Assembly (NCBI GenBank): GCA_022705045.1
Contig: JAKJFE010000022.1
Location: forward strand, 1 to 34,108
Length of the DNA: 34,108 nucleotides
Reading direction: 5' to 3'
Origin: Pseudomonadota bacterium
GTDB taxonomy: Bacteria > Pseudomonadota > Gammaproteobacteria > Xanthomonadales > Ahniellaceae
Shown here: piece by piece, positions 1 through 9,143 of the stretch
How the letters are laid out: the number at the start of each line of letters is the position of its first letter
Numbering within the stretch: position 1 is the stretch's first letter
Program-made: the position numbers and the translations under genes
The notes under the pieces: model-generated
The model's input: the letters and a program-made list of their open reading frames with translations, nothing else
The model's database searches: none
Told to the model about the DNA's origin: nothing

Positions 1-579
1 GAGGCGGTCGACGCGCGTGTCCAGGCCATGGATGTCCAGGGTCAGGAGATCCTGAGCAAGGACAAGGTCAGCCTGCGTCTGAACGTCGGCGCGACGTTCC
101 GCATCGCCGACGTGCTGCGCATGCGTGCGGCCGTCGTCGACTGGAAGGATGCGGTCTATCGCGAACTGCAGTTCGGTTTGCGCCAGGCCGTCGGCACGCG
201 CACGCTCGACACCCTGCTCGCGAACAAGGGCGAACTGGACGAGGCCATCCTCGGCTACGCCGCCCCGCGTCTCGCGACGATCGGCATCGAGTTGATCAAT
301 GCCGGCGTGAAGGACGTCATCCTGCCGGGCGAGATGAAGACCTTGCTGAACCAGGTCGTCGAAGCCGAGAAGTCGGCGCAGGCCAACCTGATCAAGCGAC
401 GCGAAGAGACCGCGGCCACGCGCAACTTGCTGAACACCGCGAAGTTGCTCGAGGAGAACCCGGTGCTGTTGCGGTTGAAGGAATTGGAGACCTTGGAAAA
501 GGTCACCGAGAAGATCGACCGTCTCACCGTCTTCGGCGGCCTCGAAGGCGTCATGAAGCAATTGGTCAGTCTGAAGTAA
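1..579 (+). CDS. Slipin / stomatin-like SPFH protein, 5' end outside window
   Basis: The reading frame is open from base 1, so the gene begins upstream; 192 residues are visible. Slipins are membrane-anchored SPFH proteins that oligomerise at the inner membrane and often partner with NfeD-type proteases. The visible part covers the end of the SPFH core (V-x-G-Q-E-I-L followed by a beta segment) and the typical helical tail, including the family-typical run VKDVILPGEMK and then VVEAEKSAQAN and RREETAATR. The N-terminal membrane anchor is not in the window. A clear rho-independent terminator follows the stop codon, so this is the last gene of its transcript. The slipin family assignment is firm; the cellular role in this organism is inferred only. 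Confidence 0.9.
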   Translation, partial: EAVDARVQAMDVQGQEILSKDKVSLRLNVGATFRIADVLRMRAAVVDWKDAVYRELQFGLRQAVGTRTLDTLLANKGELDEAILGYAAPRLATIGIELINAGVKDVILPGEMKTLLNQVVEAEKSAQANLIKRREETAATRNLLNTAKLLEENPVLLRLKELETLEKVTEKIDRLTVFGGLEGVMKQLVSLK

Positions 580-584
580 CCACG

Positions 585-615
585 CCGGGGGCAGGGATGC
601 CCTCGGTGTTTTCTT
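585..615 (+). terminator. Rho-independent terminator of the slipin gene
   Basis: A 9-base stem (585-593 with 598-606, one G-T wobble pair) closes a GGGA loop and is followed by TGTTTTCTT. It lies 5 bases past the slipin stop codon. Confidence 0.8.
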
Positions 616-918
616 GTACGCTCCAATTCGACCCGGATCGGACGTCTGATCATTTAATTCCATGCAACCCGTCGACCTTCCAGTCAAGGACGAATCGCAA
701 CAGCGACCAATACTGACCTGCCCGGTGATTTTCGGACTGGTTGAGAGTTGAGGGGATGGCTTTCGCCACGAGCGAGAGTGATGCCAGGAATTCGTACACA
801 TGCGCGAACCCACCAGTTGAATGACCGTTCGTGGCCGACTGCAGCGAGACGCAACCGACCCCAAGCAGTCGTTCACTCGGATTCGCGATGGCCGAGATGC
901 CCACGCTCGGTGGACGTC
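616..918. other. Intergenic stretch, no supported gene
   Basis: About 300 bases between the slipin terminator and the end of the IS21 remnant. The only open frame of note is on the minus strand, ending at 650; it runs straight into the IS end, so at most it is the 3' remnant (about 85 codons) of a gene cut by the insertion. Its product has no motif I recognise. I saw no RNA gene or clear repeat here. Confidence 0.5.
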
Positions 919-984
919 TGTTGACGCTCACTTAAAACTGACCCGGGCTGCTCGTTCAAAAATGACCCACCCCGGAAGGCTACC

Positions 985-1809
985 TCACGGCGCCTTTGCT
1001 GTTGAGCTTTCGGTTTCGATGTCTGTTTGGTGATGCCCTCGCTTACGTGATTGGGGTGGTGTTTTCCGTTCGCCTGACGCGGTGCCGCTGTGCCTGAACC
1101 GCCAGGATTCGTTGCCGGTTTCGACGATGTGGCAGTGATGCGTGAGGCGGTCGAGAAGCGCGGTGGTCATCTTCGGATCGCCGAAGATGCTGGCCCATTC
1201 GGAGAAGCTCAGGTTGGTCGTGATGACGACGCTGGTGTGCTCGTAGAGCTTGCTGAGCAGATGGAACAGCAGCGCGCCGCCGGCTTGGCTGAAGGGCAGA
1301 TAGCCGAGTTCGTCGAGAATGACCATGTCGGCGTAGGTGAGTCGATGGGCGATCTGGCCAGCACGTCCGGCCTGCTTCTCCTGCTCCAGGGCGTTGACCA
1401 GTTCGACCGTGGCATGGAAGCGCACGCGCTTGCCGTGGGCGCGTACGGCTTCGATGCCGAGACTGGTCGCCAGATGCGTCTTGCCCGTGCCCGGCCCGCC
1501 GATGAAGACCACGTTCTGCGCCGTGTCGGTGAACGCTGTCGTGTGCAGTCGCTGCACCAGCGCCTCGTCGACGGCGCTCGCCGCAAAGTCGAACCCGGCC
1601 AGATCGCGATGTGTCGGGAAGCGTGCCGCGCCCATCTGGTAGGCGATCGACCTTACCGTCCGTTCGGCCCGCTCGGCATCGAGCAGTTGCCGCACCAGCG
1701 CTTCCGGTTCCAGTGCTGCGTGGCGGCTGTGCGCCAGAAGTTCCGGCCAATTGGCCGCCATGCCATGAAGCTTCAGGCCCTTCAGCCGGGCGACGATGTC
1801 GGCGCTCAT
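985..1809 (-). CDS. istB: IS21-family helper ATPase IstB
   Basis: The 274-residue product matches the IstB family in length and motifs. IstB is the AAA+ partner of the IstA transposase and is DnaC/DnaA-related. The Walker A motif is GGPGTGKTH at about residue 104, and Walker B is [12 protein letters not shown]. The family-typical ending of the ATPase core, [18 protein letters not shown], is present. The last 30 residues ([14 protein letters not shown] and on) form the variable basic tail seen in this family. The start codon overlaps the stop of the istA remnant by ATGA, the normal istAB translational coupling. With IstA truncated, IstB has no partner from this copy. Confidence 0.9.
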   Translation of the reverse strand: MSADIVARLKGLKLHGMAANWPELLAHSRHAALEPEALVRQLLDAERAERTVRSIAYQMGAARFPTHRDLAGFDFAASAVDEALVQRLHTTAFTDTAQNVVFIGGPGTGKTHLATSLGIEAVRAHGKRVRFHATVELVNALEQEKQAGRAGQIAHRLTYADMVILDELGYLPFSQAGGALLFHLLSKLYEHTSVVITTNLSFSEWASIFGDPKMTTALLDRLTHHCHIVETGNESWRFRHSGTASGERKTPPQSRKRGHHQTDIETESSTAKAP

Positions 1810-2342
1810 CGCAACACCTCGCGCAGTCGGTCATAACGCTGCACGTTGGCACGCGGTTCCTCGCGCAGTCGCGGTGCGCGCGGGATCTCGGATGCGATAG
1901 GCACCGATTCCTTCAGGCGTGCCAGCACGTTGAGCACGTGCTCCGCACTGGGCCGCCCGGCCTCCAGCGCCAGTTCGGCCGCGACCAGCACGGCTTCGAG
2001 TCCATGCACCGGCACCGCCGCGAGCACCTGCGCCATGACCCGGTCGCCGCCGGGGTGGCGCAACAGGTGCCGCTGCAAGTGCTGCAGCGGTTCCGGCATG
2101 GTCTTGAACGGGGCGCCATTGCGCAACGCGCCCGGCTTCTTGCCGATCAGGTCGATGTAATGCCGCCAGTCGTAGCGCGTCTGGTCGCGATCAAAGCAGC
2201 GCGGGTGCCGGGCGACCTCCGCCTGATCCGCCATCACCACCAGTGTGTCCGGATAGACGCGCAGGCTCAGCACTGCGTTCACGTGCTCGGTCGGCACGCT
2301 GTAGCGATTGCGCTGGAAGTGCACCAGCGCCGTCGACGACAC
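1806..2342 (-). pseudogene. istA: IS21 transposase IstA, C-terminal remnant
   Basis: About 178 codons of the C-terminal region of IstA remain. Typical segments are VSSTALVHFQRNRYSVP, DWRHYIDLIGKKPGALRNGAPF, and MAQVLAAVP followed by GLEAVLVAAELALE. The N-terminal helix-turn-helix and the DDE catalytic core are missing. The homology begins at the exact point where the AAA ATPase reading frame breaks off (about 2342). The remnant has no start codon of its own that would restore activity. The fragment ends with ATGA overlapping istB. Loss of the 5' part rather than a frameshift points to a deletion across the IS boundary. Confidence 0.85.
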
Positions 2343-3733
2343 CCGTACTTGTTCTTGTAGTCGAAGGAATCAGCGATATCGTCGACGACAATCAGGGTTT
2401 TCTGGCCAGCCTTCTTCCGCGCTTCGATCTCGAAGAGGACATTGAGCACGTAAAGGGCCTTCTTCTCCCCAGTACTGAGCGCCTGCATCAACGACGCCTT
2501 GTCCACGGACACCTGCTCGGTTCCGTCGTTGAAAACGAATCCCAAGCTCAGCATCTCGTCGCGCCCGAGGATGACATTGAGCCGGTTCGAGGCCTCAAGC
2601 CGGAACGGCACAAAGAACCGGGCATTGAAGATGTCGATGACATCTTCCCACTGGGTACGCTCGAGGCGCGCTTGCTCTTCGATTTCTTTTCGGCGCGCCT
2701 CAGCCGCTTGGTGGCGGTCCAACAACTCGCGATACTCGGCATGGCAGGTTTCAATGTAGGACTTCCAAACTTCTTGCCGGAAATCCGCCATGTTGGCGAA
2801 CTTTGACAAGAGCTCTTCGTGGTCGAGCAAGTAGGCTTCGAAGTCGCGCACAGTGACGTTCTTCTGGATCAGCTTCTCGATCTCGGAAAACTTCTTGCGA
2901 AGTTCTTTGTCGTTGCTGATGGCCGCCTTTTCTTCTGCGATCAGGTCCTCGAGTTCCTTCTGCGTCCTGACTTCCCGCTTCTCTCCGGCATTGAGGTTTA
3001 GGGAGTGCTCGGCCTTGAAGAAGCCATTGTCGGCCAGCTGCTTCGCGACTTGCGCCGCGTTGTAGTAATTGAAGATTCCTTTCTTGAAGTAAGTGGATGC
3101 CGCGAGCAGCTCATTGTGCTTCTTGATGAAGCCATCGATCGCCGTCTTGAAATCTTGCGTCTCGAGGAAGCTCAGCACCTTGTCGTCGAAGATCAGGTCA
3201 TACGGCACGTCGCGCAGCGGTGAATCTGGCCGATCCGTGACCTCGTCCTTGATTCGGTTCAGCGCGACAAGAAACTTGTCCGGAGACGCAGTGAATGCTG
3301 AGGAGATCTCCTTGGCAATGTCGCGCTTAGACTTGGACCGCTCGCGCAGTGCTTTGATGAAGGCTGCGTTCGCAAGTTCGATTCCTTCATGCAGTTGCTC
3401 GTATTCCTGGCGGAGATCGCGGTTCACCAGCAAGGTCGACGTCTTGGCGGAATGCCCCATGTCCTCGTCGTAGGGCCGGACGACCAGCACGCTCTCCCGC
3501 GGCAATTCATTGCCGGCTTCGTCTCGTATGTTCCGCTTGCACACGCGGCTGGGGAAAATCCGGTCCTTGGATGGCTGTCCGTCTGCGATGTCGCGGAACA
3601 CCTGCGCCAACGAACTCTTCATCGAACCGTTCGGCGCGTAGATTGCGATGGCGTTGGCACTCGAGAAGTCGAGGTTCGCCTCGAGCTTTCGTATGCCATA
3701 GCAGTGCTCCAGATCCAGCGACAGTTTTTCCAC
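2279..3733 (-). pseudogene. AAA family ATPase (SMC-like, anticodon-nuclease-type), 3' truncated
   Basis: This is an ABC/SMC-type ATPase with a long helical middle, of the kind found in RloC/PrrC-like and other defence-associated proteins. The start is GTG at 3733 with AAAGGGGA upstream. The N-terminus has the variant Walker A APNGSMKSS (residues about 33-41), known in this family with Met in place of the second Gly. Residues 110-380 are charged and helical. An LSTGEKKALYVLN signature and Walker B TLIVVDDIADSFDYKNKY follow. The genuine sequence stops right after Walker B at about 2342. The last 20 codons (CRRRRW onward) are istA sequence read out of frame. The D-loop, H-loop and any C-terminal effector are lost, so the protein is probably inactive. 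No neighbour restores the missing part. Confidence 0.75.
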
Positions 3734-3793
3734 ATCGGTCCCCTTTGACTGGGATCAGGCCCCGGCGACCGCTGGGGCAAGACGCTATTCGGC

Positions 3794-3836
3794 GGCCGCC
3801 GGCTTCGGCGGCCTCGACGCATTAGAGAAAATGCGT
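3794..3836 (-). terminator. Double stem-loop after the three-gene operon
   Basis: Two perfect 7-base stems with 6-base loops lie side by side: 3817-3823 with 3830-3836, and 3794-3800 with 3807-3813. They sit 22 bases past the stop codon of the 938-residue gene. There is no long T run, so termination would be weak or factor-assisted. Confidence 0.45.
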
Positions 3837-3858
3837 GTCTCAGCCGCTGCGACAACGG

Positions 3859-6675
3859 TCATTCGATGAGAATGCCTTCGTCCGCTGCCATTTCCAGAAG
3901 TTCTGTCAATTCCTGGCTTCCCGCAAGGGCCGTCGGCGGCGGCGGGCAGGCCACGAGAGTGGCATCGTTCCACTTCAATGTACCGGTCGACGTCAATCGC
4001 GGTCCTGCAAATGTAGGCAAGGGTTGCGCATCGACGTCGCCACCGGGATTGCCAAACCCGGTGTCGTAGTAGACCCCTGCAACTAAATTGCCAAGCGCCA
4101 ATCCGCGCCGCCTGCTGATCGGGTCGTCGCACCAGTATGCGGTGCCCGTCGGCGCCAAGTTGGAACAAAATTGTGGAGCTGCGACCACTGCTGCATCAAC
4201 CAACTCCTTGTTGGCCTGCTTCTGGCGACCGCTGGTGAAGAAGCTGCGCTGGAAGGGAGAAATTGCAGCATCAGTCACAGGCGTAACCCGCACGACGAAC
4301 TGTTGGGCGCCGTTGGGCATGGCGAACAAAAAGGCGAGCCTGATGACGCCTGGGTCCGGACTCGGAATGCCAAGCGGTGGGAAACCGGCGACGGGCTCCG
4401 CATAGTAGGCCCAACGACTCTCGGTCGACGCACCTGTGCACACTCGCACGTAGTCGGCGTTCTGCCATGGAAATTGTGAGCCTTGGTGGTACAGCCATTG
4501 CATGACCGTACCGTTCCAGTAGTAGTCCGTGTTGTTGTAAATGCCAATGAACGTCGGCTCTCGCACGTCGTAGTTTCCGACTGCGACCGCATCGGGCTCG
4601 TCACCCAACTGGCCGCGATAGATCACCTGGATGAAGAGATCCGTCGCGTTGACCGGGATTGGGTCCGCAGCGAAATCAAACGTTTTTTCTATCGCTGCCG
4701 GCGCGCCGCCGCCCGACCCCACGCCCCCGGGCAGGTCGGCAGAACTCGCGATCGTGAGCGGCGCGGAAACGGAGATCTCCTGGTGTGTGGTGCGCGCTGG
4801 CGTGCCTGCAGAGCATGTTGGTTCGACGATGGACCCGATGCCCGGCGGCGGCGCATATCCGCGGATGCGTTCGCCACTCATGTCCGAGCGGTAGCAGGCA
4901 TTCCTGTGGTAACGCGCGACCGCAACCAGCGTGCCGCTGCCCGACGTCTGCGGGATGGCGGGCGCGGCAGGACCAGAATCGGTAACTGACTCGGTGATAT
5001 TGCGAACACGCAGCCGGACCTTTTCGAACCCGAAGATGCTGTTGTTCGCACGGCGCGGATACCCTTCGAAATCGACGCTGTGCACTTCGCCTTGGTTGAG
5101 GACCGCAAAAGCGTTCTGCGTGGTCGGCGTGACTTCGAGCCGGCCGCGAAACATATGGTTGATCAGCCCGGCACTGTATGCGATCGCGCGCGGACCCAAC
5201 ATGTCTCCCATCTGCGTGTAGTTGGACAGCGTCAGGACGATGTCGGGCGGAAAGCCCAGTTTCGACCAGTAGCTGGCGGATGCGATGGGAGAGCGTCCCT
5301 GCCCATCTGAATTGGTGTCGACGTACGCAGGGTCGACCACATCCGGCACGTCCCAATAGAGGGCCTTCAGTCGCATGGTGCCGAGCCCTGGCACCACGAC
5401 AGTTTCCGCGTCGCCTTCCACAACGCTGGGGTGACCGATGGCCGGCGGACTCTGATAGAGGCCGGCGCCGTTGTCCTGTGTGTAGAAGCCGCGGTTCGTA
5501 TAGTCGGCGAGTCCTGCACGCGCGTTGAGCGTGCTCAGCGGCAGATTCGCGATCACGGTGGTGTCGCTGGCGACCCGCGTCGTGAAGTACTTGCGTGCAC
5601 GGGAGAACGTTGGAATGCGGTATGTGCTGCTCGAAAAAGGCGTGATCGGTGGCGGCGTCGGCACACCTGACTGGGAAAACAAGTCCAGCCATTCCGTCTC
5701 CTCGCAAGCGTTCGTCGCAATGTAAAGATCAGAACCACCGGCCAAGCGCACAACGTTGTTGTAGTTGTCTGTCACACGGAAGTTGGAAAAGTTCTCGTAC
5801 GTGCGGTTGGCCGTGTCTTGGTTGCCAATGGCGTAGATGCCCCTGCACACGTAGTTGTGCCGCTCGCCCCTCACGTGCTGCGGCTGGCCCATGTCCTGCA
5901 ACAGATGGGCCGTGTGCCCCAACGATTTCATCGCGCTCGACCAGAGCGCCATTCGGGCTACTGCGTCTTGCCGAGCGTTGGTGCCATTCACGGGATCTGG
6001 CTGTTGGTATGTCAGCGCGAGGTAGTAGTTTCGGACAGCGTCCGCGTAGGAAAAGTGGTTCTCTCGCGTTGCGTCGGGTGAAGAGTTCGCTGCGAAGGGG
6101 TCGGATTCTCCAAGCGCCCAGGGCAACGCGCTTTGCGTTCCCAACGAGTCGGACGTATTTGTGACCGGGCTGTAGAAGTGGTGCGTGGGCCGCGTGATGT
6201 CCCCCCAAGGCCCCATCGCTGGGGCATCAGAGGGGTTCGTGTAGAACTGTTGTTCCAGATCGTCCTCGCGGATCGCGCCCCGCATCAGCCAGCCCTCGAA
6301 CCGCAGTTGCGGCAAGTTGCCCAAGGCTCCCGACGGCACGCGTCCAGAGTACGTCGGGGGCATGACTCGTCGTTCGTAGTCCTCCGGACATCGAAACCGA
6401 ATATCGCTATCTAGTTGCAGCGTCGCCCAATCGCCTTCCGGGTCCGCGTATGCGTCGCGGTGGGGGAAGATTGCATTGGGCACGCAGTCGATTTCCCAAG
6501 GGGTGTCAAAGGGCCTCACGAGATCCAAACGGTCGAACCCGAGGCGTTGGTAGAGGGCGGTGTCCGTCGCCAGCACCGAGCGTTCAAAAGCGGCTTGCGT
6601 GATCCGCCCATGAGTGTCCACTTCGTACGCAAGCGCTACAGCGGTCGAAGCAAGAAAGAGGATCGCAACGCGCAT
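3859..6675 (-). CDS. Large exported protein with phospholipase C/P1-nuclease-like motifs
   Basis: The 938-residue product starts at ATG 6675, preceded by AAGGAG. It has a Sec signal peptide (residues 1-16, cut before YEVDTH). The N-terminal part recalls zinc-dependent phospholipase C/P1 nuclease folds. His22 lies next to the mature N-terminus, THHFYSP is at 164-170, and GHTAHLLQDMGQPQHVR at 253-269 resembles the helical H-x3-H-x3-D metal motif. The remaining 650 residues are beta-rich, with no domain I can name; several Cys pairs suit an extracellular location. It is last of three coupled genes: the upstream lipoprotein's stop is one base before this ATG. Enzyme activity is inferred from motifs only; a role on phosphodiesters or phospholipids is plausible. 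Confidence 0.7.
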   Translation of the reverse strand: MRVAILFLASTAVALAYEVDTHGRITQAAFERSVLATDTALYQRLGFDRLDLVRPFDTPWEIDCVPNAIFPHRDAYADPEGDWATLQLDSDIRFRCPEDYERRVMPPTYSGRVPSGALGNLPQLRFEGWLMRGAIREDDLEQQFYTNPSDAPAMGPWGDITRPTHHFYSPVTNTSDSLGTQSALPWALGESDPFAANSSPDATRENHFSYADAVRNYYLALTYQQPDPVNGTNARQDAVARMALWSSAMKSLGHTAHLLQDMGQPQHVRGERHNYVCRGIYAIGNQDTANRTYENFSNFRVTDNYNNVVRLAGGSDLYIATNACEETEWLDLFSQSGVPTPPPITPFSSSTYRIPTFSRARKYFTTRVASDTTVIANLPLSTLNARAGLADYTNRGFYTQDNGAGLYQSPPAIGHPSVVEGDAETVVVPGLGTMRLKALYWDVPDVVDPAYVDTNSDGQGRSPIASASYWSKLGFPPDIVLTLSNYTQMGDMLGPRAIAYSAGLINHMFRGRLEVTPTTQNAFAVLNQGEVHSVDFEGYPRRANNSIFGFEKVRLRVRNITESVTDSGPAAPAIPQTSGSGTLVAVARYHRNACYRSDMSGERIRGYAPPPGIGSIVEPTCSAGTPARTTHQEISVSAPLTIASSADLPGGVGSGGGAPAAIEKTFDFAADPIPVNATDLFIQVIYRGQLGDEPDAVAVGNYDVREPTFIGIYNNTDYYWNGTVMQWLYHQGSQFPWQNADYVRVCTGASTESRWAYYAEPVAGFPPLGIPSPDPGVIRLAFLFAMPNGAQQFVVRVTPVTDAAISPFQRSFFTSGRQKQANKELVDAAVVAAPQFCSNLAPTGTAYWCDDPISRRRGLALGNLVAGVYYDTGFGNPGGDVDAQPLPTFAGPRLTSTGTLKWNDATLVACPPPPTALAGSQELTELLEMAADEGILIE

Positions 6676-6676
6676 G

Positions 6677-7681
6677 TCACAGCTCCTTCGAAGCGGCTTG
6701 ATTCGAGTAAGGGGCCAGCCACTTGCAGAACGTGGCACGTTCATCCGGCCGAAGCGCACGGTCCTCGCTGTCCGGAGACTTGGGCAACGCGTAGGGCTGA
6801 TCCTTCGGCTGCGCGTAATAGTCTGGGATGACCTCCCGGGCGAGATCTTCCGCATGCTCGGGGTCGTCCAATAGCCATAACGACTGATGCACGAAAGTAC
6901 GCGAAGGTGTGCGCACGAAGTCGGCAGGAACCGAATCCCACTGCGGATCACACAAGTAAGTAAACGCATGCAACGCGCGCTCACGATCAAGTTGCTTGTC
7001 CGTCCCGTTCGCGAAACCAATGTTCTCGGCATTCGGATTGGTACATTTCGCGCCGATGCCCGGTGCCGAGCCGTGGATGGGCAGCGAGCGGCGAGTGACC
7101 CATAGCTCCGTTCGGCCGCCGTCTTCGACCGCGGCACGATTCATCGAAGACTTGATGAGCTTCGTGCTGTACGCCTTCTCGTACCGAACGGTGCCATTCG
7201 GAACCTCTGCGCCCACGGCAACATATCCCATGTCTCGAAGGCGTTGCTCCCATGCTGGGTATGCATCGCGCTCATAGTGTTGAACTGCCACATAAGCAGT
7301 AACTCGGTTCTGTTCGGGGTCGTCCTGACGAAAGACCAAGCGTTCGTAGCCTGGGACAAACAACATCGGCGGCTGACCAGCCAAGCGCCAACTGCCATCC
7401 TTGGCTGTGTCCTGAAACTTGCCGTCGGCGTTCGTGCGGCCCAACACCCCGCGGACGCACGGCATGTGGCCGGTTGAATCCGCCTTCCCGTACCAAAGGA
7501 AATTGATCCAAGCCCCTTCGATCGGCTTTTCGGTGTCCGCATCAAAGAGTTGCCACTTCGCGGTCAATGGCGAATTGCTCGGACTCTGCGCGTCCCGGCA
7601 CTTGCCGTCCCGTCCCTGTTCGCAGTGGCAGGCACCGAGACTGGGCAGCATGATGATCAACAACCATATCCACAGGCGCAT
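6677..7681 (-). CDS. Predicted lipoprotein, middle gene of the operon
   Basis: The 334-residue product starts at ATG 7681, with GAGGAG upstream overlapping the preceding gene's stop. A hydrophobic N-terminus ends in the lipobox LGAC (Cys18), so the protein should be lipid-anchored in the periplasm. After a short linker comes a region with FDADTEKPIEGAWINFLWYG, which reads like a transthyretin/carboxypeptidase-regulatory-type beta domain (IEGA-x-V/I pattern, then GRTNADGKF). The C-terminal half is helical and has three further Cys. I do not recognise a catalytic motif. The terminal codons AAG GAG (Lys-Glu) also form the ribosome-binding site of the next gene. Co-expression with the phospholipase C-like protein is very likely. 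Confidence 0.7.
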   Translation of the reverse strand: MRLWIWLLIIMLPSLGACHCEQGRDGKCRDAQSPSNSPLTAKWQLFDADTEKPIEGAWINFLWYGKADSTGHMPCVRGVLGRTNADGKFQDTAKDGSWRLAGQPPMLFVPGYERLVFRQDDPEQNRVTAYVAVQHYERDAYPAWEQRLRDMGYVAVGAEVPNGTVRYEKAYSTKLIKSSMNRAAVEDGGRTELWVTRRSLPIHGSAPGIGAKCTNPNAENIGFANGTDKQLDRERALHAFTYLCDPQWDSVPADFVRTPSRTFVHQSLWLLDDPEHAEDLAREVIPDYYAQPKDQPYALPKSPDSEDRALRPDERATFCKWLAPYSNQAASKEL

Positions 7682-7692
7682 GAGAGCTCTCC

Positions 7693-8733
7693 TCACATTC
7701 CGGTGATTCGCCAGACGCCGTCGGCGTCTCGGGCCAGCAGAACTTGGTATCCGAGGTAGTCGCCCGGATGCGCGGCATCTGGAACCGCCGCAACCAGCTC
7801 AGCGCTGATGTCCGCAATTCTTCCTTGCACGATGTCGCCCAGCCCTCCCGCAATGGTGGGTAAATTGCCGCCTGCGGAATTCCACATGGATTGGTACTGC
7901 GGACGTTTGGCGCTTGCGATGGTGTTCAATGCACTCGCTACGTTGTTCGCTTGGAGCCGGTGCTTCATGCCGTAGTAGACGGTACACAGCACCTCCCGCG
8001 TGTAAGCGATCTGGTGCATCTGGATTCGGAATGTCGAGTCGTGTTCGACAGGGGCGGTCATTCCGTTTCCATCATCGAACGTGATGCGCGCACGCGCGAG
8101 GAACACACCCGGAATCGCGTAGTCGCGTGCAATTGCCGACGGAATGTTCGCAGTGTCCGAGTCGAAATTTCCGTCTCCGTCAAAGTCGATTCGAACGCGC
8201 GTTATGGAGGGCTGCCCAGGCGGCGGCGCTGCAGACAACTGAAACGGTATGCGCACCGGCGCGAAATCTGCCGCGGTTGTTGCTGTCAATCGAACTGGGT
8301 CCGGGGCCGCAGGGTTGTACGTTACGGTGCGCGCTACCGATTGCGTTGCGCCATCTTGGGTCGTCGCAGTCACCGTGATCACATTGGCGCCCAGCTCCAG
8401 CGGTATCAGCTGGCTGGTGTACTTGGTCGCATTGCTCACAACCACGCGATCATTCACCGTCATCCCAGTGTTGGCGGGTCCGGTGTGGCTTCCAAAGACT
8501 TGAACGTAGGGAGCAGACGTTACGAGTCCGTCCGTTGGGTAGTCCACGGACAACGTCAGTGGCGTGTTGTCCGGCGGCACCTCTGCGTACTGCGGCTGCT
8601 CGCCGGTTTCAAAGCTCGACTTCATCAATGTGAGGTTCGTCCCGCACGATTCAGCCGCTCCCGCCCGTCCGACACCGAGAAGGATGGCCGTCAGCGCCCA
8701 GCCGAGTTGCGGTAGCGCAGTGCGAATAATCAT
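7693..8733 (-). CDS. Exported protein with Ig-like and PKD-like domains, first gene of the operon
   Basis: The 346-residue product starts at ATG 8733, preceded by GAGGAG. The signal peptide is residues 1-24 (cut after GRAGA). Residues about 55-145 look like a bacterial Ig-like/glucodextranase-B-type domain: paired beta strands, then MTVNDRVV, then a LELGANVITVTATTQDG turn. Residues about 155-240 have a PKD-like pattern with RVRIDFDGDGNFD, a likely calcium-binding turn, and ending in RARITFDDGNG. The last 100 residues are helical and end in a short repeat-free segment. It has no catalytic residues I can name, so a binding or scaffolding role at the cell surface is more likely. It is 11 bases upstream of the lipoprotein gene. 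Confidence 0.7.
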   Translation of the reverse strand: MIIRTALPQLGWALTAILLGVGRAGAAESCGTNLTLMKSSFETGEQPQYAEVPPDNTPLTLSVDYPTDGLVTSAPYVQVFGSHTGPANTGMTVNDRVVVSNATKYTSQLIPLELGANVITVTATTQDGATQSVARTVTYNPAAPDPVRLTATTAADFAPVRIPFQLSAAPPPGQPSITRVRIDFDGDGNFDSDTANIPSAIARDYAIPGVFLARARITFDDGNGMTAPVEHDSTFRIQMHQIAYTREVLCTVYYGMKHRLQANNVASALNTIASAKRPQYQSMWNSAGGNLPTIAGGLGDIVQGRIADISAELVAAVPDAAHPGDYLGYQVLLARDADGVWRITGM

Positions 8734-9143
8734 CTTCAGCTCCTCGGAAACTGTTTGGTTGACTCTACTCGCGCTGCGTTCCAAAGGCGCGGGGTGCAAT
8801 CTGAAACTGCCCTAGGAAATATCGCAGAGGAGGCAATGGCCGGCCGCAAGCCAACGTGGCCGGGAGGGCGGCCAATTTGAACCAGAAGCTCACTGATCCA
8901 GAGATCTCGATCCATGGTGTACGCGATTGCGAAGCTTCGCAATTCTTTCGGGACTATTGAGAACTCGCACACCGCGATGGGATCGGCATACTCGTAACGA
9001 GAGAGGTACTGACGGAAGCAAACGCCGCGGGCCTCGCGCTCGCCTAAGCGCGCACATGCTCCCACTGAGCGGCATCTCTCCGCGCTTGAAAATGAGGCCA
9101 ATCGAGCTGAGTCTGCAGCGCCCCAGCTCGACGGCTCCGTCAA
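8734..9143. other. Intergenic region upstream of the three-gene operon
   Basis: About 400 bases between the operon start and the end of the beta-rich envelope protein gene. A minus-strand frame stays open across it (9143 to 8736), but it lacks a ribosome-binding site near a start, shows no domain, and overlaps the operon's own leader. I treat it as non-coding and as the likely site of the operon promoter; no clear -35/-10 pair was found by eye. Confidence 0.45.

Larger units (their letters stand above)
919..2342 (-). mobile_element. IS21-family element, 5' truncated
   Basis: The element keeps one terminus and loses the other. The surviving end begins TGTTGACGCTCA at 919 and carries two internal repeats, CTTAAAACTGACCC (931-944) and TTCAAAAATGACCC (955-968), like the multiple transposase-binding repeats at IS21-family ends. 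Inside are a complete istB and, upstream of it, only the C-terminal part of istA. The other terminus and about two thirds of istA are absent: at about 2342 the sequence switches directly into the AAA ATPase gene. The element cannot transpose on its own. Confidence 0.85.

Noticed and set aside
650..931. 93-codon minus-strand frame upstream of the IS end
   Set aside because: No ribosome-binding site, no recognisable domain, and its start lies inside the IS terminus; at most a remnant.
1090..1836. Long open frame on the plus strand opposite istB
   Set aside because: It is the shadow of istB; the minus-strand product has the full set of IstB motifs.
8736..9143. 136-codon minus-strand frame before the three-gene operon
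   Set aside because: No ribosome-binding site or domain, and it overlaps the leader of the operon.
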